Positions 30,689 through 39,362 of a stretch of DNA of 55,025 nt are shown here, one piece after another. Source of the DNA: Spirochaetales bacterium. GTDB lineage: Bacteria; Spirochaetota; Spirochaetia; DSM-2461. A program made the translations under genes and the position numbers. The stretch lies in assembly GCA_016936555.1 (NCBI GenBank), contig JAFGXR010000116.1, forward strand, positions 1-55,025, given 5' to 3'. The notes beneath the pieces are model-generated. The model ran no database searches. It saw only the letters and a program-made list of their open reading frames with translations, and was not told the origin of the DNA. Position 1 is the stretch's first letter. Every line of letters begins with the position of its first letter.

Positions 30689-33013
30689 ATGAAAAAGCTG
30701 AACTTTCTTTTTCTCGGTTTTGTAATTATTTTTCTGATCAGCACCTGTGCTTCTGTAGAAGTCCGGGCTGTCAGAAAGGGAGATCTTGAGGAGATCAACA
30801 AGTATCTCTCCGGAGGAGGGGATCCCGATACCGTAGATAAGGATGGCAACGCCCTTATTCACATCGCTGTCCAGTACGGACGGGCCGACAGTCTGGAGGT
30901 CCTTCTCAGGGCCGGAGCTGATGCCAATCTGAAGAATAGATCCGGAGATACGGCTGTGGTAATGGCAACCGGGGCTGATCGCCGGGATATGGTTGATCTT
31001 CTGCTCCGCTACGGCGGAGATGCGAGAATCCGGGGACGGGGAGGAATCAGCACGCTGATGCTGGCCGCGTCAAAGGGGAATACCTCCCTGATGGATCTGC
31101 TCCTTAAACTCGGGGTGCCTCTGGAGGGTCCTGATGTAAAGGGGCGGACCGCCCTTTTTTACAGCGTCTCGGCTCCTGATCCCCAGGCATTGAATTTTCT
31201 CTTCGATAAAGGAGCCGATGCCAGGATCGTCGATAAGGATAACGGCACGCCTCTCCATATGCTCAATCAAAACAGACAGTCTGCTATGGCAATGGCCTTG
31301 CTGGACCGGGGTGCCCTGCTGACGAATGCGCTCTATTCCAATGGTGAAACGGCACTCCATATTGCTGCGGGAGCCGGGGCATGGAAGCTGGTGGAAACAT
31401 ATCTGGCGAACGGTGCGTCATCCCTGATTAATCAATCCAGTCTGGTCGTCGGACCGCCCCTGTCATACGGGTTGAGCGAAAAAATCAATCCCTCCGACGG
31501 AGCGGTCACGGTAGAACTTCTCCTCGCTGCCGGTGCCGATCCACAGGCTCCTTCAGTAAAAAATAGGCTGCCTATCGTTCAGGCTGTTGAGAAGCTCGAT
31601 GACAGGCGAACGGAGCTGCTTCTCCGGTGGGGAGCTGATGTTCACGTCGATCTCCCCTTTAATAAATCGCTTCTCCATGTATCAGTTGACAGGAAAGATC
31701 TGAATATCGCCTCGGTTCTTATCGATTACGGGATCGATCTCGATTTGCGGGATAGTTATGGAAAAACACCTCTTTTTTATGCTGTCGAGTTAAAGGATGA
31801 GCCGATGGTCCAGCTTCTTCTCGCCAATGGAGCCAACCCGAATATAAACAGTCATGACGGAACGAATTTGTTTTATCTCGTTTTGAAAAATGATGTGAAA
31901 AGATCTTCCGGGCTGTCGCCTCTCGGAGATCTGCTCCTCCGTTACGGCGCTTCAGTCCGGCCCTCCAAAGATCCTCTTTACCCGCTTCTCCTCCAGTCTG
32001 CGGCCAGCGGAAATGAAACAGCTTTAAAATACCTACTGGACCAGGGTGCCAATCCCAACGGGACGAAAGAGGATGGCATCACCGCACTGATGCTGGCTTC
32101 TACAGGAAATTTTGCCGGTCCGGCAGCTCTGCTGATAGGTTCCGGTGCGGTGGTTGATGCCATTGACCGGGAAGGGGATACGGCAGTTCATTATGCCGCG
32201 CGGTCAGGTTCTGTTGCCGCTGTAGAAGTGCTGCTGCGAAGTCATGCGGCTCCTGATCAGCGGAACTACAATAATATGAGACCTATCGAAGTCGTTCCCG
32301 ATAATCCCAGGGGGGCGCAGATCGTCAAGCTGCTGCTCGATGCGGGAGCGGCTCCGATTCCCGAAGAGCCTGCGGTTGTGGAGGAACCCGTTGTTGTTAT
32401 TCCTCCTGCCGGTATTTCCGATGATTCCCCTGATCCCGGGACTGTCATTATTATCGGCGAAGAGACCTCCGGCGGTGATTCTGCCGGAAATTCGGGAGCC
32501 ATTGTTATCGGGGAGGATACCGCCGCTGACGGACCTGCTGAGGGTTCGGGAGCCATTGTCATCGGGGAGGATACCGCCGCTGAGGGATCTTCCGGAGAAA
32601 GTGTCACCGTTGTTGAAGATGGGAACACCGCTGGCGATGCTTCATCGTGGGAAAAAGCCGGAGTGCTGGTTCTGGGAAGTGATGAACCGAAAAATATCTC
32701 CCGAAACCGAACTCACTTTCAGGGGTACAGCGCATACGTTCCCGTCAGCTTTCCCCGGAATATGTATTCGAAATACAATAATCAGAATGTGAAATTGTAT
32801 ATCCGGAACGAAACTCCGGAAACGGCAGAGATTTACATCGTAAACGGGAGCGGAGAAACTGAAGCCCTGTACCTGCTCTCAGCCGGGTTTACTGTGGATC
32901 TCGGAGTCAGGCAGGGAAATGTGTACCCGGTTTACAGTTCTTCCAGCCTGTATTTCGGAGAAATCCGCACAACCGGGCAGCGGGAACAGTATTACAGGCT
33001 TGTGATGCGTTGA
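30689..33013 (+). CDS. ankyrin-repeat lipoprotein with C-terminal tandem repeats
   Basis: 774 residues. A lipoprotein signal (KKLNFLFLGFVIIFLISTC) gives lipidation at C20 with a relaxed, spirochaete-like lipobox. From about 25 to 560 run about 16 ankyrin repeats (for example NALIHIAVQYGRADSLEVLLRAGAD), a scaffold for protein binding. Residues about 583-650 hold four degenerate 18-residue, acidic Gly/Ala-rich units (SGAIVIGEDTAA...). A final ~120-residue domain (HFQGYSAYVPVSFPRNMYSKYNNQNVKLYI onwards) is rich in beta residues and unfamiliar. It probably sits on the periplasmic face of a membrane. GGGGAG precedes the start; the gene stands alone. Confidence 0.88.
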   Translation: MKKLNFLFLGFVIIFLISTCASVEVRAVRKGDLEEINKYLSGGGDPDTVDKDGNALIHIAVQYGRADSLEVLLRAGADANLKNRSGDTAVVMATGADRRDMVDLLLRYGGDARIRGRGGISTLMLAASKGNTSLMDLLLKLGVPLEGPDVKGRTALFYSVSAPDPQALNFLFDKGADARIVDKDNGTPLHMLNQNRQSAMAMALLDRGALLTNALYSNGETALHIAAGAGAWKLVETYLANGASSLINQSSLVVGPPLSYGLSEKINPSDGAVTVELLLAAGADPQAPSVKNRLPIVQAVEKLDDRRTELLLRWGADVHVDLPFNKSLLHVSVDRKDLNIASVLIDYGIDLDLRDSYGKTPLFYAVELKDEPMVQLLLANGANPNINSHDGTNLFYLVLKNDVKRSSGLSPLGDLLLRYGASVRPSKDPLYPLLLQSAASGNETALKYLLDQGANPNGTKEDGITALMLASTGNFAGPAALLIGSGAVVDAIDREGDTAVHYAARSGSVAAVEVLLRSHAAPDQRNYNNMRPIEVVPDNPRGAQIVKLLLDAGAAPIPEEPAVVEEPVVVIPPAGISDDSPDPGTVIIIGEETSGGDSAGNSGAIVIGEDTAADGPAEGSGAIVIGEDTAAEGSSGESVTVVEDGNTAGDASSWEKAGVLVLGSDEPKNISRNRTHFQGYSAYVPVSFPRNMYSKYNNQNVKLYIRNETPETAEIYIVNGSGETEALYLLSAGFTVDLGVRQGNVYPVYSSSSLYFGEIRTTGQREQYYRLVMR
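32437..32640 (+). repeat. 54-bp tandem repeat inside the ankyrin lipoprotein gene
   Basis: Two nearly identical 54-bp units (starting at 32491 and 32545) plus degenerate units on both sides encode SGAIVIGEDTAA-type 18-residue blocks. The near identity of the central pair suggests recent duplication by slippage. Confidence 0.85.
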
Positions 33014-33068
33014 ATTTGACGAGACTTTAATAGAGGTGTAATCTTAATGTGAGTCAAGGAGTCATGGT

Positions 33069-33320
33069 ATGAGTCAGATAACATTAAGGAAAATTCCGTC
33101 CACTCTGGACAGTCAATTGCGCGCTCTTTCAAAAGCTAATAATACCAGTTTAAATGTAACGATTCAGATCCTTCTGATGAAGGCTCTCGGGCTGGAAGCT
33201 GATTCAAAGAAGAAAAGAGATCTCTCAGGATTATTTGGAGCCTGGAGTGAATCTGAAGCCGGTGAGTTTAATGAAAATACCGCTGTATTTGATAATGTTG
33301 ATCGGGAAATCTGGGAGTAG
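33069..33320 (+). CDS. vapB: ribbon-helix-helix antitoxin (VapB/FitA-like)
   Basis: 83 residues. The N-terminal MSQITLRKIPSTLDSQLRALSKANNTSLNVTIQILL is an Arc/MetJ-type ribbon-helix-helix DNA-binding fold, with the beta-strand residues TLRKIP first. The C-terminal part (DLSGLFGAWSESEAGEF) is the type of toxin-binding tail seen in FitA/VapB antitoxins. It is 3 bp upstream of the PIN toxin. AGGAG precedes the start, and a TTGACG box at 33016 may be the promoter. It should neutralise the toxin and repress the operon. Confidence 0.82.
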   Translation: MSQITLRKIPSTLDSQLRALSKANNTSLNVTIQILLMKALGLEADSKKKRDLSGLFGAWSESEAGEFNENTAVFDNVDREIWE

Positions 33321-33323
33321 TGA

Positions 33324-33713
33324 ATGAGATTATGTCTTGATACAAATGCTTATTCCGCGCTGGCTGGAGGTGTCCCGTCAGTACTCGGCATACTTGAAAA
33401 TGCTGAAGAGATTCATGTTCCGACCACTGTTCTTGGTGAGTTGTACTCTGGATTTCAATTGGGAACTTTACTCGAGAAAAACCTGAAAGAACTGGATCTT
33501 TTTCTTTCCAGCCCCGGCGTTTTTATAAAAAATATTAACCGGGAAGTTTCATTTCGATATGGTTTCCTCGTAAAAATGTTGAAAGAACAGGGAACTCCCA
33601 TACCAACAAATGATATATGGATCGCTGCTGTTTCTCTCAATGAGGGCTCAATACTATTAAGTCGGGACAAGCACTTTAAGTGTATAAAAGGTTTACAGGT
33701 CCTGGGTTTTTAA
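33324..33713 (+). CDS. vapC: PIN domain ribonuclease toxin (VapC-like)
   Basis: 129 residues, full-length PIN fold. The acidic residues are D6 (LCLDTNAYS), E39 (VLGELYSGF), D97 (PTNDIWIAA) and D114 (LSRDKHF), the metal cluster of VapC endonucleases. It would cleave tRNA or rRNA when free of antitoxin. Its last 21 bp overlap the convergent alanine racemase gene, so the module may have inserted with its end inside pre-existing sequence, or the alr end has shifted. Confidence 0.9.
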   Translation: MRLCLDTNAYSALAGGVPSVLGILENAEEIHVPTTVLGELYSGFQLGTLLEKNLKELDLFLSSPGVFIKNINREVSFRYGFLVKMLKEQGTPIPTNDIWIAAVSLNEGSILLSRDKHFKCIKGLQVLGF

Positions 33714-34838
33714 GTAATCCCTCGGGACCCTTTTATTTATGGCGCAGGTCACTTCATAGGGAATTGTGCCTGTCAATTCGCCCAGATCCGCCGCATCGGG
33801 ACTGATGCCGTCAGGTCCGAATAGAATCACCAAATCATCGGTCGTCACATCGGTTTCAGGTCCCAGGTCGATCATAAACTGGTCCATGCAGACCCGTCCC
33901 GCAACGGGGTAGAGTTTCCCCCGGATCGCGACGTGAGCCTTTGATGAAAGGAGTCTGTTGAAGCCATCGGCGTAACCGGCCGGAATGGAGGCTATCCAGG
34001 TCTCCCCCGATGCCGTCCAGGTCCTTCCGTACGAAATAGAGGTTCCCTTTTTTACCTTTTTTATAAAAGCGGGACGCGATACAAACTCCATGACGGGCTT
34101 GAAATCAGCTGTGCTTTTATCCATTCTCTGATCGGGATAGTAGCCGTAGAGACAGATTCCCGGACGTACCATGTCGAAGTGGGCTTCGGGGTGGGCGATT
34201 ATCGCTCCCGAATTGGCGGCATGGAGAATCCCCGGATCGATTCCTTTGTTCTTGATAGTTTTTATCGTATCGGAGAAGATCTGAATCTGTTTTCTTGTAA
34301 AATCAATATCTTCCGGATCGGGGCTGTCCGAAACGGGAAAGTGAGTGCATACGCCTTCGAGATTCACTCCTGTAAGGGAGTGGATGACTTCAGCCAGATC
34401 TGCTGCTCCATCCGGCTGAACGCCGATACGGCCCATGCCCGTATCAATTTTTATATGAACGTTGACTGATCTGTTCTGAAGGCCGGCTTCGTTGCTGATT
34501 TTTTTCACATACTCCCGGTCGGCGACGAACGGTGTCAATCCGTAGGAGACAATCTGCTCTATTTCCGGGCCTGTCGCAATGCTGAACAGGATTATAGGCG
34601 CTTTTATCCCGGCTTCGCGAAGAATCATGGCTTCGGGAACCGTCGCGACCGCCAGAAAGTCTACACCCCATTTCAGAGCTCTTCTTGATACTTCAACGGC
34701 TCCGTGACCGTAGGCATCGGCTTTCACGGCGACGCAGATTTTCCTCTTCGGACCGACCAGAATCCTTATACAGTCCAGATTGTGGTCCAGGTTTTTCAGA
34801 TGTATTCTCGCTCTTGTCGCTCTTCTGTTCTCGTTCAT
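33693..34838 (-). CDS. alr: alanine racemase
   Basis: 381 residues, usual Alr length. The PLP Lys is in CVAVKADAYGHG (K39), and the catalytic Tyr of the C-terminal barrel is in SISYGRTW (about 267). VAGRVCMDQFMIDLG and IPYEVTCAINKRVPR complete the family signature. It interconverts L- and D-alanine for peptidoglycan. It sits 124 bp downstream of arcC on the same strand, beside the ornithine operon. Because thiolysis of the D-ornithine-derived intermediate yields D-alanine plus acetyl-CoA in this pathway, a second job in recycling D-alanine is plausible (inference). Confidence 0.95.
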   Translation of the reverse strand: MNENRRATRARIHLKNLDHNLDCIRILVGPKRKICVAVKADAYGHGAVEVSRRALKWGVDFLAVATVPEAMILREAGIKAPIILFSIATGPEIEQIVSYGLTPFVADREYVKKISNEAGLQNRSVNVHIKIDTGMGRIGVQPDGAADLAEVIHSLTGVNLEGVCTHFPVSDSPDPEDIDFTRKQIQIFSDTIKTIKNKGIDPGILHAANSGAIIAHPEAHFDMVRPGICLYGYYPDQRMDKSTADFKPVMEFVSRPAFIKKVKKGTSISYGRTWTASGETWIASIPAGYADGFNRLLSSKAHVAIRGKLYPVAGRVCMDQFMIDLGPETDVTTDDLVILFGPDGISPDAADLGELTGTIPYEVTCAINKRVPRDYLKTQDL

Positions 34839-34918
34839 GGCTCATTCCTCAGGGCGTTTTCAGCATCGCACTGTATAATTTATCATCTGCTGTCATATCC
34901 GTCATACCTGAACATTGT

Positions 34919-34951
34919 AAAGCGGAATCTCCTTTTTGGGAAATCCCGCTT
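34919..34951 (-). terminator. weak terminator-like hairpin after arcC
   Basis: Imperfect stem (AAGCGGGATTTCC against GGAGATTCCGCTT) just after the arcC stop on the minus strand; only three T follow, so read-through into alr is possible. Confidence 0.4.
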
Positions 34952-34962
34952 CTGCCGGGAAA

Positions 34963-35916
34963 TCAGTATGCGGTAATAATTGTTCCCGCTTTTCCTTCGA
35001 TGGCATCCTTCAGATTTATCACATCGGTGATGATGGCTCTGTTTTCCGGGTTTGCCTGTACGAACTCAATCGCCGCCAGTATTTTGGGACCCATGGAACC
35101 GGCGGGGAACTGCCCTTCGCTGTGGTAGTATTTCGCTTCAGCCAGGGTCATGGCGCTAAGCTCTTTCTGATCCGGTTTCCCGAAATTAATAGCAACGGCG
35201 GGCACGCCGGTGATGATTATGAGATCCTTAGCCTGAACAGCCAGAGCGATTTTCATGCTGGCGAGGTCTTTGTCTATAACGCAGTCTATTCCCTCCAGGT
35301 GCTTTTTCTCATCGATGTAGACGGGAATTCCGCCTCCTCCTCCGGTAATGACGACATAATCGTTATCTAAAAGTGTTTTAATCGCCTCTTTCTCAACTAT
35401 ATCGAGCGGGTAGGGGGAGGGGACATACCGTCTGTAACCCCGTCCGGCATCCTCTTTGATCACCCATCCCTTTTCCTCCCGCAGGGCTGCGGCTTCCTCT
35501 TCGGTATAGAAGGGTCCGATAGGTTTTGTCGGATTGGCCAGTGCCGGATCGCGGCGGTCCACCATTATCTGGGATGGAATCGTAACTGTGTTTTTAAGAT
35601 TTCCATTGTCGATCATGATGTTCTGAAGGCTCTGTTCGAGCATATAGCCCATGGAACCGGCGGTCATGGCATCGGCGACTCCGAGGGGTGTTTCCGGGAG
35701 GATGTCCCTGGCTTTGTCCCCCATAAGCATGAGGTTTCCGACCTGGGGACCGTTCCCGTGGGTGAGAATAACCCTGTAGCCTTTTTCTATCAGTTTGTAG
35801 ACTTCCTTCATGGAACTGCGGGTATTGGCGAACTGCTGATGGATATCGCCTTTTTCCCCTTTCTGTATGATGGCGTTACCGCCCAGTGCCACAACGACAA
35901 TACTTTTTTCTTCCAT
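34963..35916 (-). CDS. arcC: carbamate kinase
   Basis: 317 residues. Amino-acid-kinase fold with the family signatures VVALGGNAI at the N-terminus, ILTHGNGPQVGNL (about 50), AGRGYRRYVPSPYPLDIVE (about 153), VITGGGGGIPVY (about 205) and GSMGPKILAAIEF near 278. It makes ATP from carbamoyl phosphate, the energy-yielding last step of arginine deiminase fermentation. It is divergent from the ornithine operon and separate from arcA-argF, 14 kb away, but all three have the same TTACT-N8-AGTAA motif upstream. Confidence 0.97.
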   Translation of the reverse strand: MEEKSIVVVALGGNAIIQKGEKGDIHQQFANTRSSMKEVYKLIEKGYRVILTHGNGPQVGNLMLMGDKARDILPETPLGVADAMTAGSMGYMLEQSLQNIMIDNGNLKNTVTIPSQIMVDRRDPALANPTKPIGPFYTEEEAAALREEKGWVIKEDAGRGYRRYVPSPYPLDIVEKEAIKTLLDNDYVVITGGGGGIPVYIDEKKHLEGIDCVIDKDLASMKIALAVQAKDLIIITGVPAVAINFGKPDQKELSAMTLAEAKYYHSEGQFPAGSMGPKILAAIEFVQANPENRAIITDVINLKDAIEGKAGTIITAY

Positions 35917-35949
35917 TGAAATATCTCCCTTTCTAGAGAAAATGAATAG

Positions 35950-35967
35950 TTACTACTGCAAGAGTAA
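35950..35967. promoter_or_regulatory. TTACT-N8-AGTAA motif upstream of arcC
   Basis: 18-bp imperfect palindrome, 34 bp before the arcC start. The same spacing and half-sites occur upstream of ord and arcA. Confidence 0.5.
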
Positions 35968-36075
35968 TTGATGAGATAAGTATTAAATCACTTCAGGCGC
36001 GCGGTCAAGATAAATGTTAAAAAAAGCAATAAATCCTAAGCGGGTAAAAAACAACCCGGTCTCAGCACTATTCGC

Positions 36076-36103
36076 TTGACAGGTGGAAATGGTCGATTAT
36101 ACT
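36076..36103 (+). promoter_or_regulatory. sigma-70 promoter of the ornithine operon
   Basis: Perfect TTGACA, a 16-bp spacer and TATACT, ending 54 bp upstream of ord. The TTACT-N8-AGTAA element covers the expected transcription start. Confidence 0.7.
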
Positions 36104-36107
36104 GAGT

Positions 36108-36125
36108 TTACTATCGTAGTAGTAA
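36108..36125. promoter_or_regulatory. TTACT-N8-AGTAA motif at the start of the ornithine operon
   Basis: TTACTA-N6-TAGTAA palindrome beginning 5 bp after the -10 box, so a bound protein would overlap +1. This location favours repression. Shared with arcA and arcC. Confidence 0.6.
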
Positions 36126-36157
36126 CACTTATCGGACATTACATATGGAGATTCAAT

Positions 36158-37210
36158 ATGGAAAACATTAAAGTTTTATTATGGGGCTTCGGAGCCATGG
36201 GAAGCGGCATGGCGGAAATGCTTCTGAAAAAGAAAGGCGTTGAGATCGCCGGTGTCTGTGATATGCACCCCGACCGCGTGGGAAAAAGCATGTACGATGT
36301 GCTGGGTGTTGAAAAGGGAAACAAACCTGAAGTGATTATTAATGGCGACATAAAAGCTCTCGTTTCAGAAGGCTGCGTCGATATCGCTCTGCTCGCGACA
36401 GACTCCTTTACGGCCAAAGCATTCGATAAAATCAAATTTCTCCTCGAGAACAAGCTGAATGTCATTTCCACGGCCGAAGAGATGTCCTATCCCCGGGCCG
36501 GTGAACCCGAACTGGCAAAGCAGCTCAATGAAATTGCAAAGGCCAACGGTGTAACGGTCCTGGGAACCGGAATCAACCCCGGTCTGATTATGGACCTTCT
36601 GGTCGTTACGCTGACAGGCGCCTGTATCGATGTGGATGAAATCGAGGCTGAAAGAGTCAACAGCCTGTCTCCCTTCGGTCCCGCCGTCATGGAAGAGCAG
36701 GGCGTAGGGATCTCTCAGGCGGAATTTGCTGACGGCGTGAAGAACGGCACACTGGCCGGCCATGTGGGATTCAACGAATCGGTCAATATGATCGCCGATG
36801 CCATCGGATGGAAACTGAGCGAGCCGGTCAAACAGTCCATGGAGCCCATCGTTTCCAATGTATACAGGAAAACAAAATATGTTGAAGTTCAGCCCGGAAA
36901 TATCGCCGGCTGCGCCATGAAGGGATTCGGTTACGTAGATGGAGAGGAAAAGATCCGCATGATCCATCCCCAGCAGGTCGAACCGCAGCTCGAAGGGACC
37001 GATACGGGAGACTATATCCGCATCAAGGGAACTCCCGATATTCATATGGCCATTAAACCGGAAGTTCCCGGCGGGATCGGCACCATCGCCATGTGCGTGA
37101 ATATGATCCCCCATGTTATCAACGCCAGAGCGGGACTCAAGACAATGATCGATTTACCCGTTCCGAGAGCCATTATGGGAGATATGAGAGACCTTATTGA
37201 AAGAGATTGA
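36158..37210 (+). CDS. ord: 2,4-diaminopentanoate dehydrogenase
   Basis: 350 residues, a member of the dihydrodipicolinate-reductase-like dehydrogenases. The N-terminal Rossmann motif is LLWGFGAMGSGMAEM (about 6-20); the substrate part includes GTGINPGLIMDLL and VNSLSPFGPAVMEEQGVGIS. It oxidatively deaminates (2R,4S)-2,4-diaminopentanoate to 2-amino-4-ketopentanoate with NAD(P)+, step 3 of oxidative ornithine degradation. ATG at 36158 has GGAG 8 bp upstream. As first gene of the operon it is followed by ortAB, oraSE, a MutL-like protein and orr, which confirms the assignment. Confidence 0.95.
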   Translation: MENIKVLLWGFGAMGSGMAEMLLKKKGVEIAGVCDMHPDRVGKSMYDVLGVEKGNKPEVIINGDIKALVSEGCVDIALLATDSFTAKAFDKIKFLLENKLNVISTAEEMSYPRAGEPELAKQLNEIAKANGVTVLGTGINPGLIMDLLVVTLTGACIDVDEIEAERVNSLSPFGPAVMEEQGVGISQAEFADGVKNGTLAGHVGFNESVNMIADAIGWKLSEPVKQSMEPIVSNVYRKTKYVEVQPGNIAGCAMKGFGYVDGEEKIRMIHPQQVEPQLEGTDTGDYIRIKGTPDIHMAIKPEVPGGIGTIAMCVNMIPHVINARAGLKTMIDLPVPRAIMGDMRDLIERD

Positions 37211-37211
37211 C

Positions 37212-37263
37212 CCTCACCCCGATGACCACTACTGCCTAGTGTTTGTCCGGATCGGGTGAGGGT
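37212..37263 (+). other. intercistronic stem-loop between ord and ortA
   Basis: 9-bp perfect arms (CCCTCACCC and GGGTGAGGG) with a bulge and extra GAT/ATC pairs close a 30-nt loop that itself holds a CACTA-N5-TAGTG hairpin. The ortA ribosome site (GAGGAG) touches the 3' arm. It could protect the ord 3' end or tune ortA translation. Confidence 0.6.
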
Positions 37264-37274
37264 GAGGAGAAAGT

Positions 37275-37577
37275 ATGAATGCGAAGAAAGGAGACTGGGT
37301 CAGAATCCACACAGTCGTTCTGACCGCCGATGAAAGGGCGCCTCAGGTTCCCGACGATACGAAAGAGGTTCCGCTGGAGATGTGGGACAAAGGTTTTCTC
37401 CTGAACGACTTCGCCGCAATCGGTGATGAAGTCGAAGTGGAGACCATAATCGGCAGGAAGCTGTCGGGAAAGATGATCGAGATCAATCCCCAGTTCGATC
37501 ACGGGTGGGGCAGCTGTGTGCCGGAGATTCTTCACATCGGCAGACAGGTCAAATCCATTCTTCGGGAGGCCGAGTGA
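37275..37577 (+). CDS. ortA: 2-amino-4-ketopentanoate thiolase, alpha subunit
   Basis: 100 residues. A small beta-rich protein with GDWVRIHTVVLTADERAPQVPDDTKEVPLEMWDKGFL, the family pattern of OrtA. With OrtB it cleaves 2-amino-4-ketopentanoate with CoA to acetyl-CoA and alanine, the last step of the pathway. GAGGAG lies 8 bp before the ATG. Its TGA shares one base with the ortB ATG, so the subunits are coupled. Confidence 0.93.
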   Translation: MNAKKGDWVRIHTVVLTADERAPQVPDDTKEVPLEMWDKGFLLNDFAAIGDEVEVETIIGRKLSGKMIEINPQFDHGWGSCVPEILHIGRQVKSILREAE

Positions 37578-39013
37578 TGAGCGCATCGGATTACAATGAC
37601 GTGATGGCCCGGAAGGGCGAAATCATGAAAAAGGCCGTTCAGATCGATTACAGCCGTTTCGAGTCCGGGACTATCGCTTTCGATTACGAAGCCATGATGG
37701 AAAAGGTCGGCTATTCCCTCGATGAAATAAGAGATATACAACTCTCCACCGGAGTGGGGAATACCCCCTTATACGAATTGAAAAATCTGACGGCTCTCTG
37801 CCGGAAAACTTCTGAACCGGGAAAGGGGGCCAGAATATTTCTGAAAGACGAGGCGGCCAATCCTTCGGGCAGTTTCAAAGCCCGGCGGGCGGCGGTCAGC
37901 GTCTATCACGCCAAAAAACTCGGTTATAAAGGGGTAATCGCCGCGACGAGCGGAAACTACGGAGCAGCGGTCGCCAGCCAGGCGGCTATGCAGGGGCTTA
38001 AATGCATCATCGTGCAGGAGTGTTACGACTCCAACTGGAAAGGTCAGCCGGAAATCGTCGAGAAGGCGAGAAAATGTGAAGCTTACGGCGCCGAAGTGGT
38101 TCAGCTTTCGGTAGGGCCTGAGCTCTTCTACACCTTTCTTCAGCTGCTTGAGGAGACGGGGTATTTCAATGCCTCTCTCTACACTCCTTTCGGTATCGCA
38201 GGAGTGGAGACTCTCGGTTACGAGCTGGCGGAGCAGATGAAGGAGAAGATCGGCCGGGATCCCGATGCGGTGGTCGTGACAAACGCCGGAGGCGGCAATC
38301 TGACCGGTACGGCCAGGGGGCTTCTCAAAGCCGGGGCAGAAAACGTCAGGATAATAGGCGCCAGCGTGGATCTTTCGGGGCTTCATATGGCCAGTGACGG
38401 TCAGTTTAATCGGAAATCCTTCACGACGGGCCATACGGGATTCGGAATCCCCTTTGCGACCAACCCGGACCGGTCCGATGTTCCCCGCTCCGCCGGCAGG
38501 CCTCTGCGCTATATGGACCGCTATGTGACGGTCCGCCAGGGCGAAGTCTTTTATATGACCGAGGTCCTGGCCCAGATCGAAGGACTGGAAAGAGGTCCGG
38601 CCGGGAATACCTCACTGGCCGCGGCGTTCTCTATAGCCCGGGAAATGGATGAAAATCAGGTCATCGTGGTACAGGAAACGGAATATACGGGAGCGGGCAA
38701 GCACATTCAGCCCCAGCTCTCTTTCGCCAGGGAAAACGGCATCGAAATCCGGTTCGGCAATCCCGAAGAGGAAGTTCCCGGAGAATCGATCATTCTTCCC
38801 GGACATCCCTCTCTGATCCGGGCCGTCGATCTGGATCTGGATAAAATCCGCTACTCCTATATCAGGAACTGCGTCGCCAAAATGGGGAATCCCGAAGATG
38901 TGGGCGATAAGGATCTGGAATATATGGCCGATGAAATCAAATTGAATAAATACGCGGTGAAGAAAATGCTTCACCATATGCAAGGAAGGAAAGACAGTGG
39001 AACGGCAAGATGA
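37577..39013 (+). CDS. ortB: 2-amino-4-ketopentanoate thiolase, beta subunit (PLP)
   Basis: 478 residues, fold type II PLP protein resembling threonine synthase. The PLP Lys is in NPSGSFKARRAAVS (about 100), the glycine-rich phosphate loop is NAGGGNLTGTARG (about 240), and the substrate loop ATSGNYGAAVASQAA is near 135. It is the catalytic half of the AKP thiolase. ATG at 37577 overlaps the ortA TGA by one base. The 3' end overlaps oraS by 17 bp. Confidence 0.94.
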   Translation: MSASDYNDVMARKGEIMKKAVQIDYSRFESGTIAFDYEAMMEKVGYSLDEIRDIQLSTGVGNTPLYELKNLTALCRKTSEPGKGARIFLKDEAANPSGSFKARRAAVSVYHAKKLGYKGVIAATSGNYGAAVASQAAMQGLKCIIVQECYDSNWKGQPEIVEKARKCEAYGAEVVQLSVGPELFYTFLQLLEETGYFNASLYTPFGIAGVETLGYELAEQMKEKIGRDPDAVVVTNAGGGNLTGTARGLLKAGAENVRIIGASVDLSGLHMASDGQFNRKSFTTGHTGFGIPFATNPDRSDVPRSAGRPLRYMDRYVTVRQGEVFYMTEVLAQIEGLERGPAGNTSLAAAFSIAREMDENQVIVVQETEYTGAGKHIQPQLSFARENGIEIRFGNPEEEVPGESIILPGHPSLIRAVDLDLDKIRYSYIRNCVAKMGNPEDVGDKDLEYMADEIKLNKYAVKKMLHHMQGRKDSGTAR

Positions 39014-39362
39014 CTTTGAACAGAGAAGAAAACATCTGAAAGATCTGACGGAAAAACAGCTCGAAGAGAGATTCTGGGAGCTTTGCGAAAAACTGATGGA
39101 CCCCATCGTCGATATGGCGGCTGTGCATACATCTCCTTCGATCGAGAGATCGGTGCTTCTGAGAATGGGATTCTCCAGCATCGAGAGCAAGGCCATAGTG
39201 GAAAAGGCGATCGATAAAAACCTGATCCACCATGGAGCCGGCCATCTTGTCTACAAGCTGGCCCGGACCAAAGGGATGGAAATCCGCGAAGCGGGGCTGA
39301 AGCTGGCTGAGAACGAACTCTGGGAGGAGACCTCTTCCCTCTTTCAGGGAGGAGCGAAATAA
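38997..39362 (+). CDS. oraS: D-ornithine 4,5-aminomutase S subunit
   Basis: 121 residues, all-helical small subunit of the adenosylcobalamin- and PLP-dependent D-ornithine 4,5-aminomutase. Typical regions are PIVDMAAVHTSPSIERSVLLRMGFSS (about 38-62) and HHGAGHLVYKLARTKG (about 80-95). GTG start with AGGAAGGA upstream, inside the end of ortB. Its TAA overlaps the oraE ATG (TAATG), as expected for an obligatory subunit pair. Confidence 0.93.
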   Translation: MERQDDFEQRRKHLKDLTEKQLEERFWELCEKLMDPIVDMAAVHTSPSIERSVLLRMGFSSIESKAIVEKAIDKNLIHHGAGHLVYKLARTKGMEIREAGLKLAENELWEETSSLFQGGAK

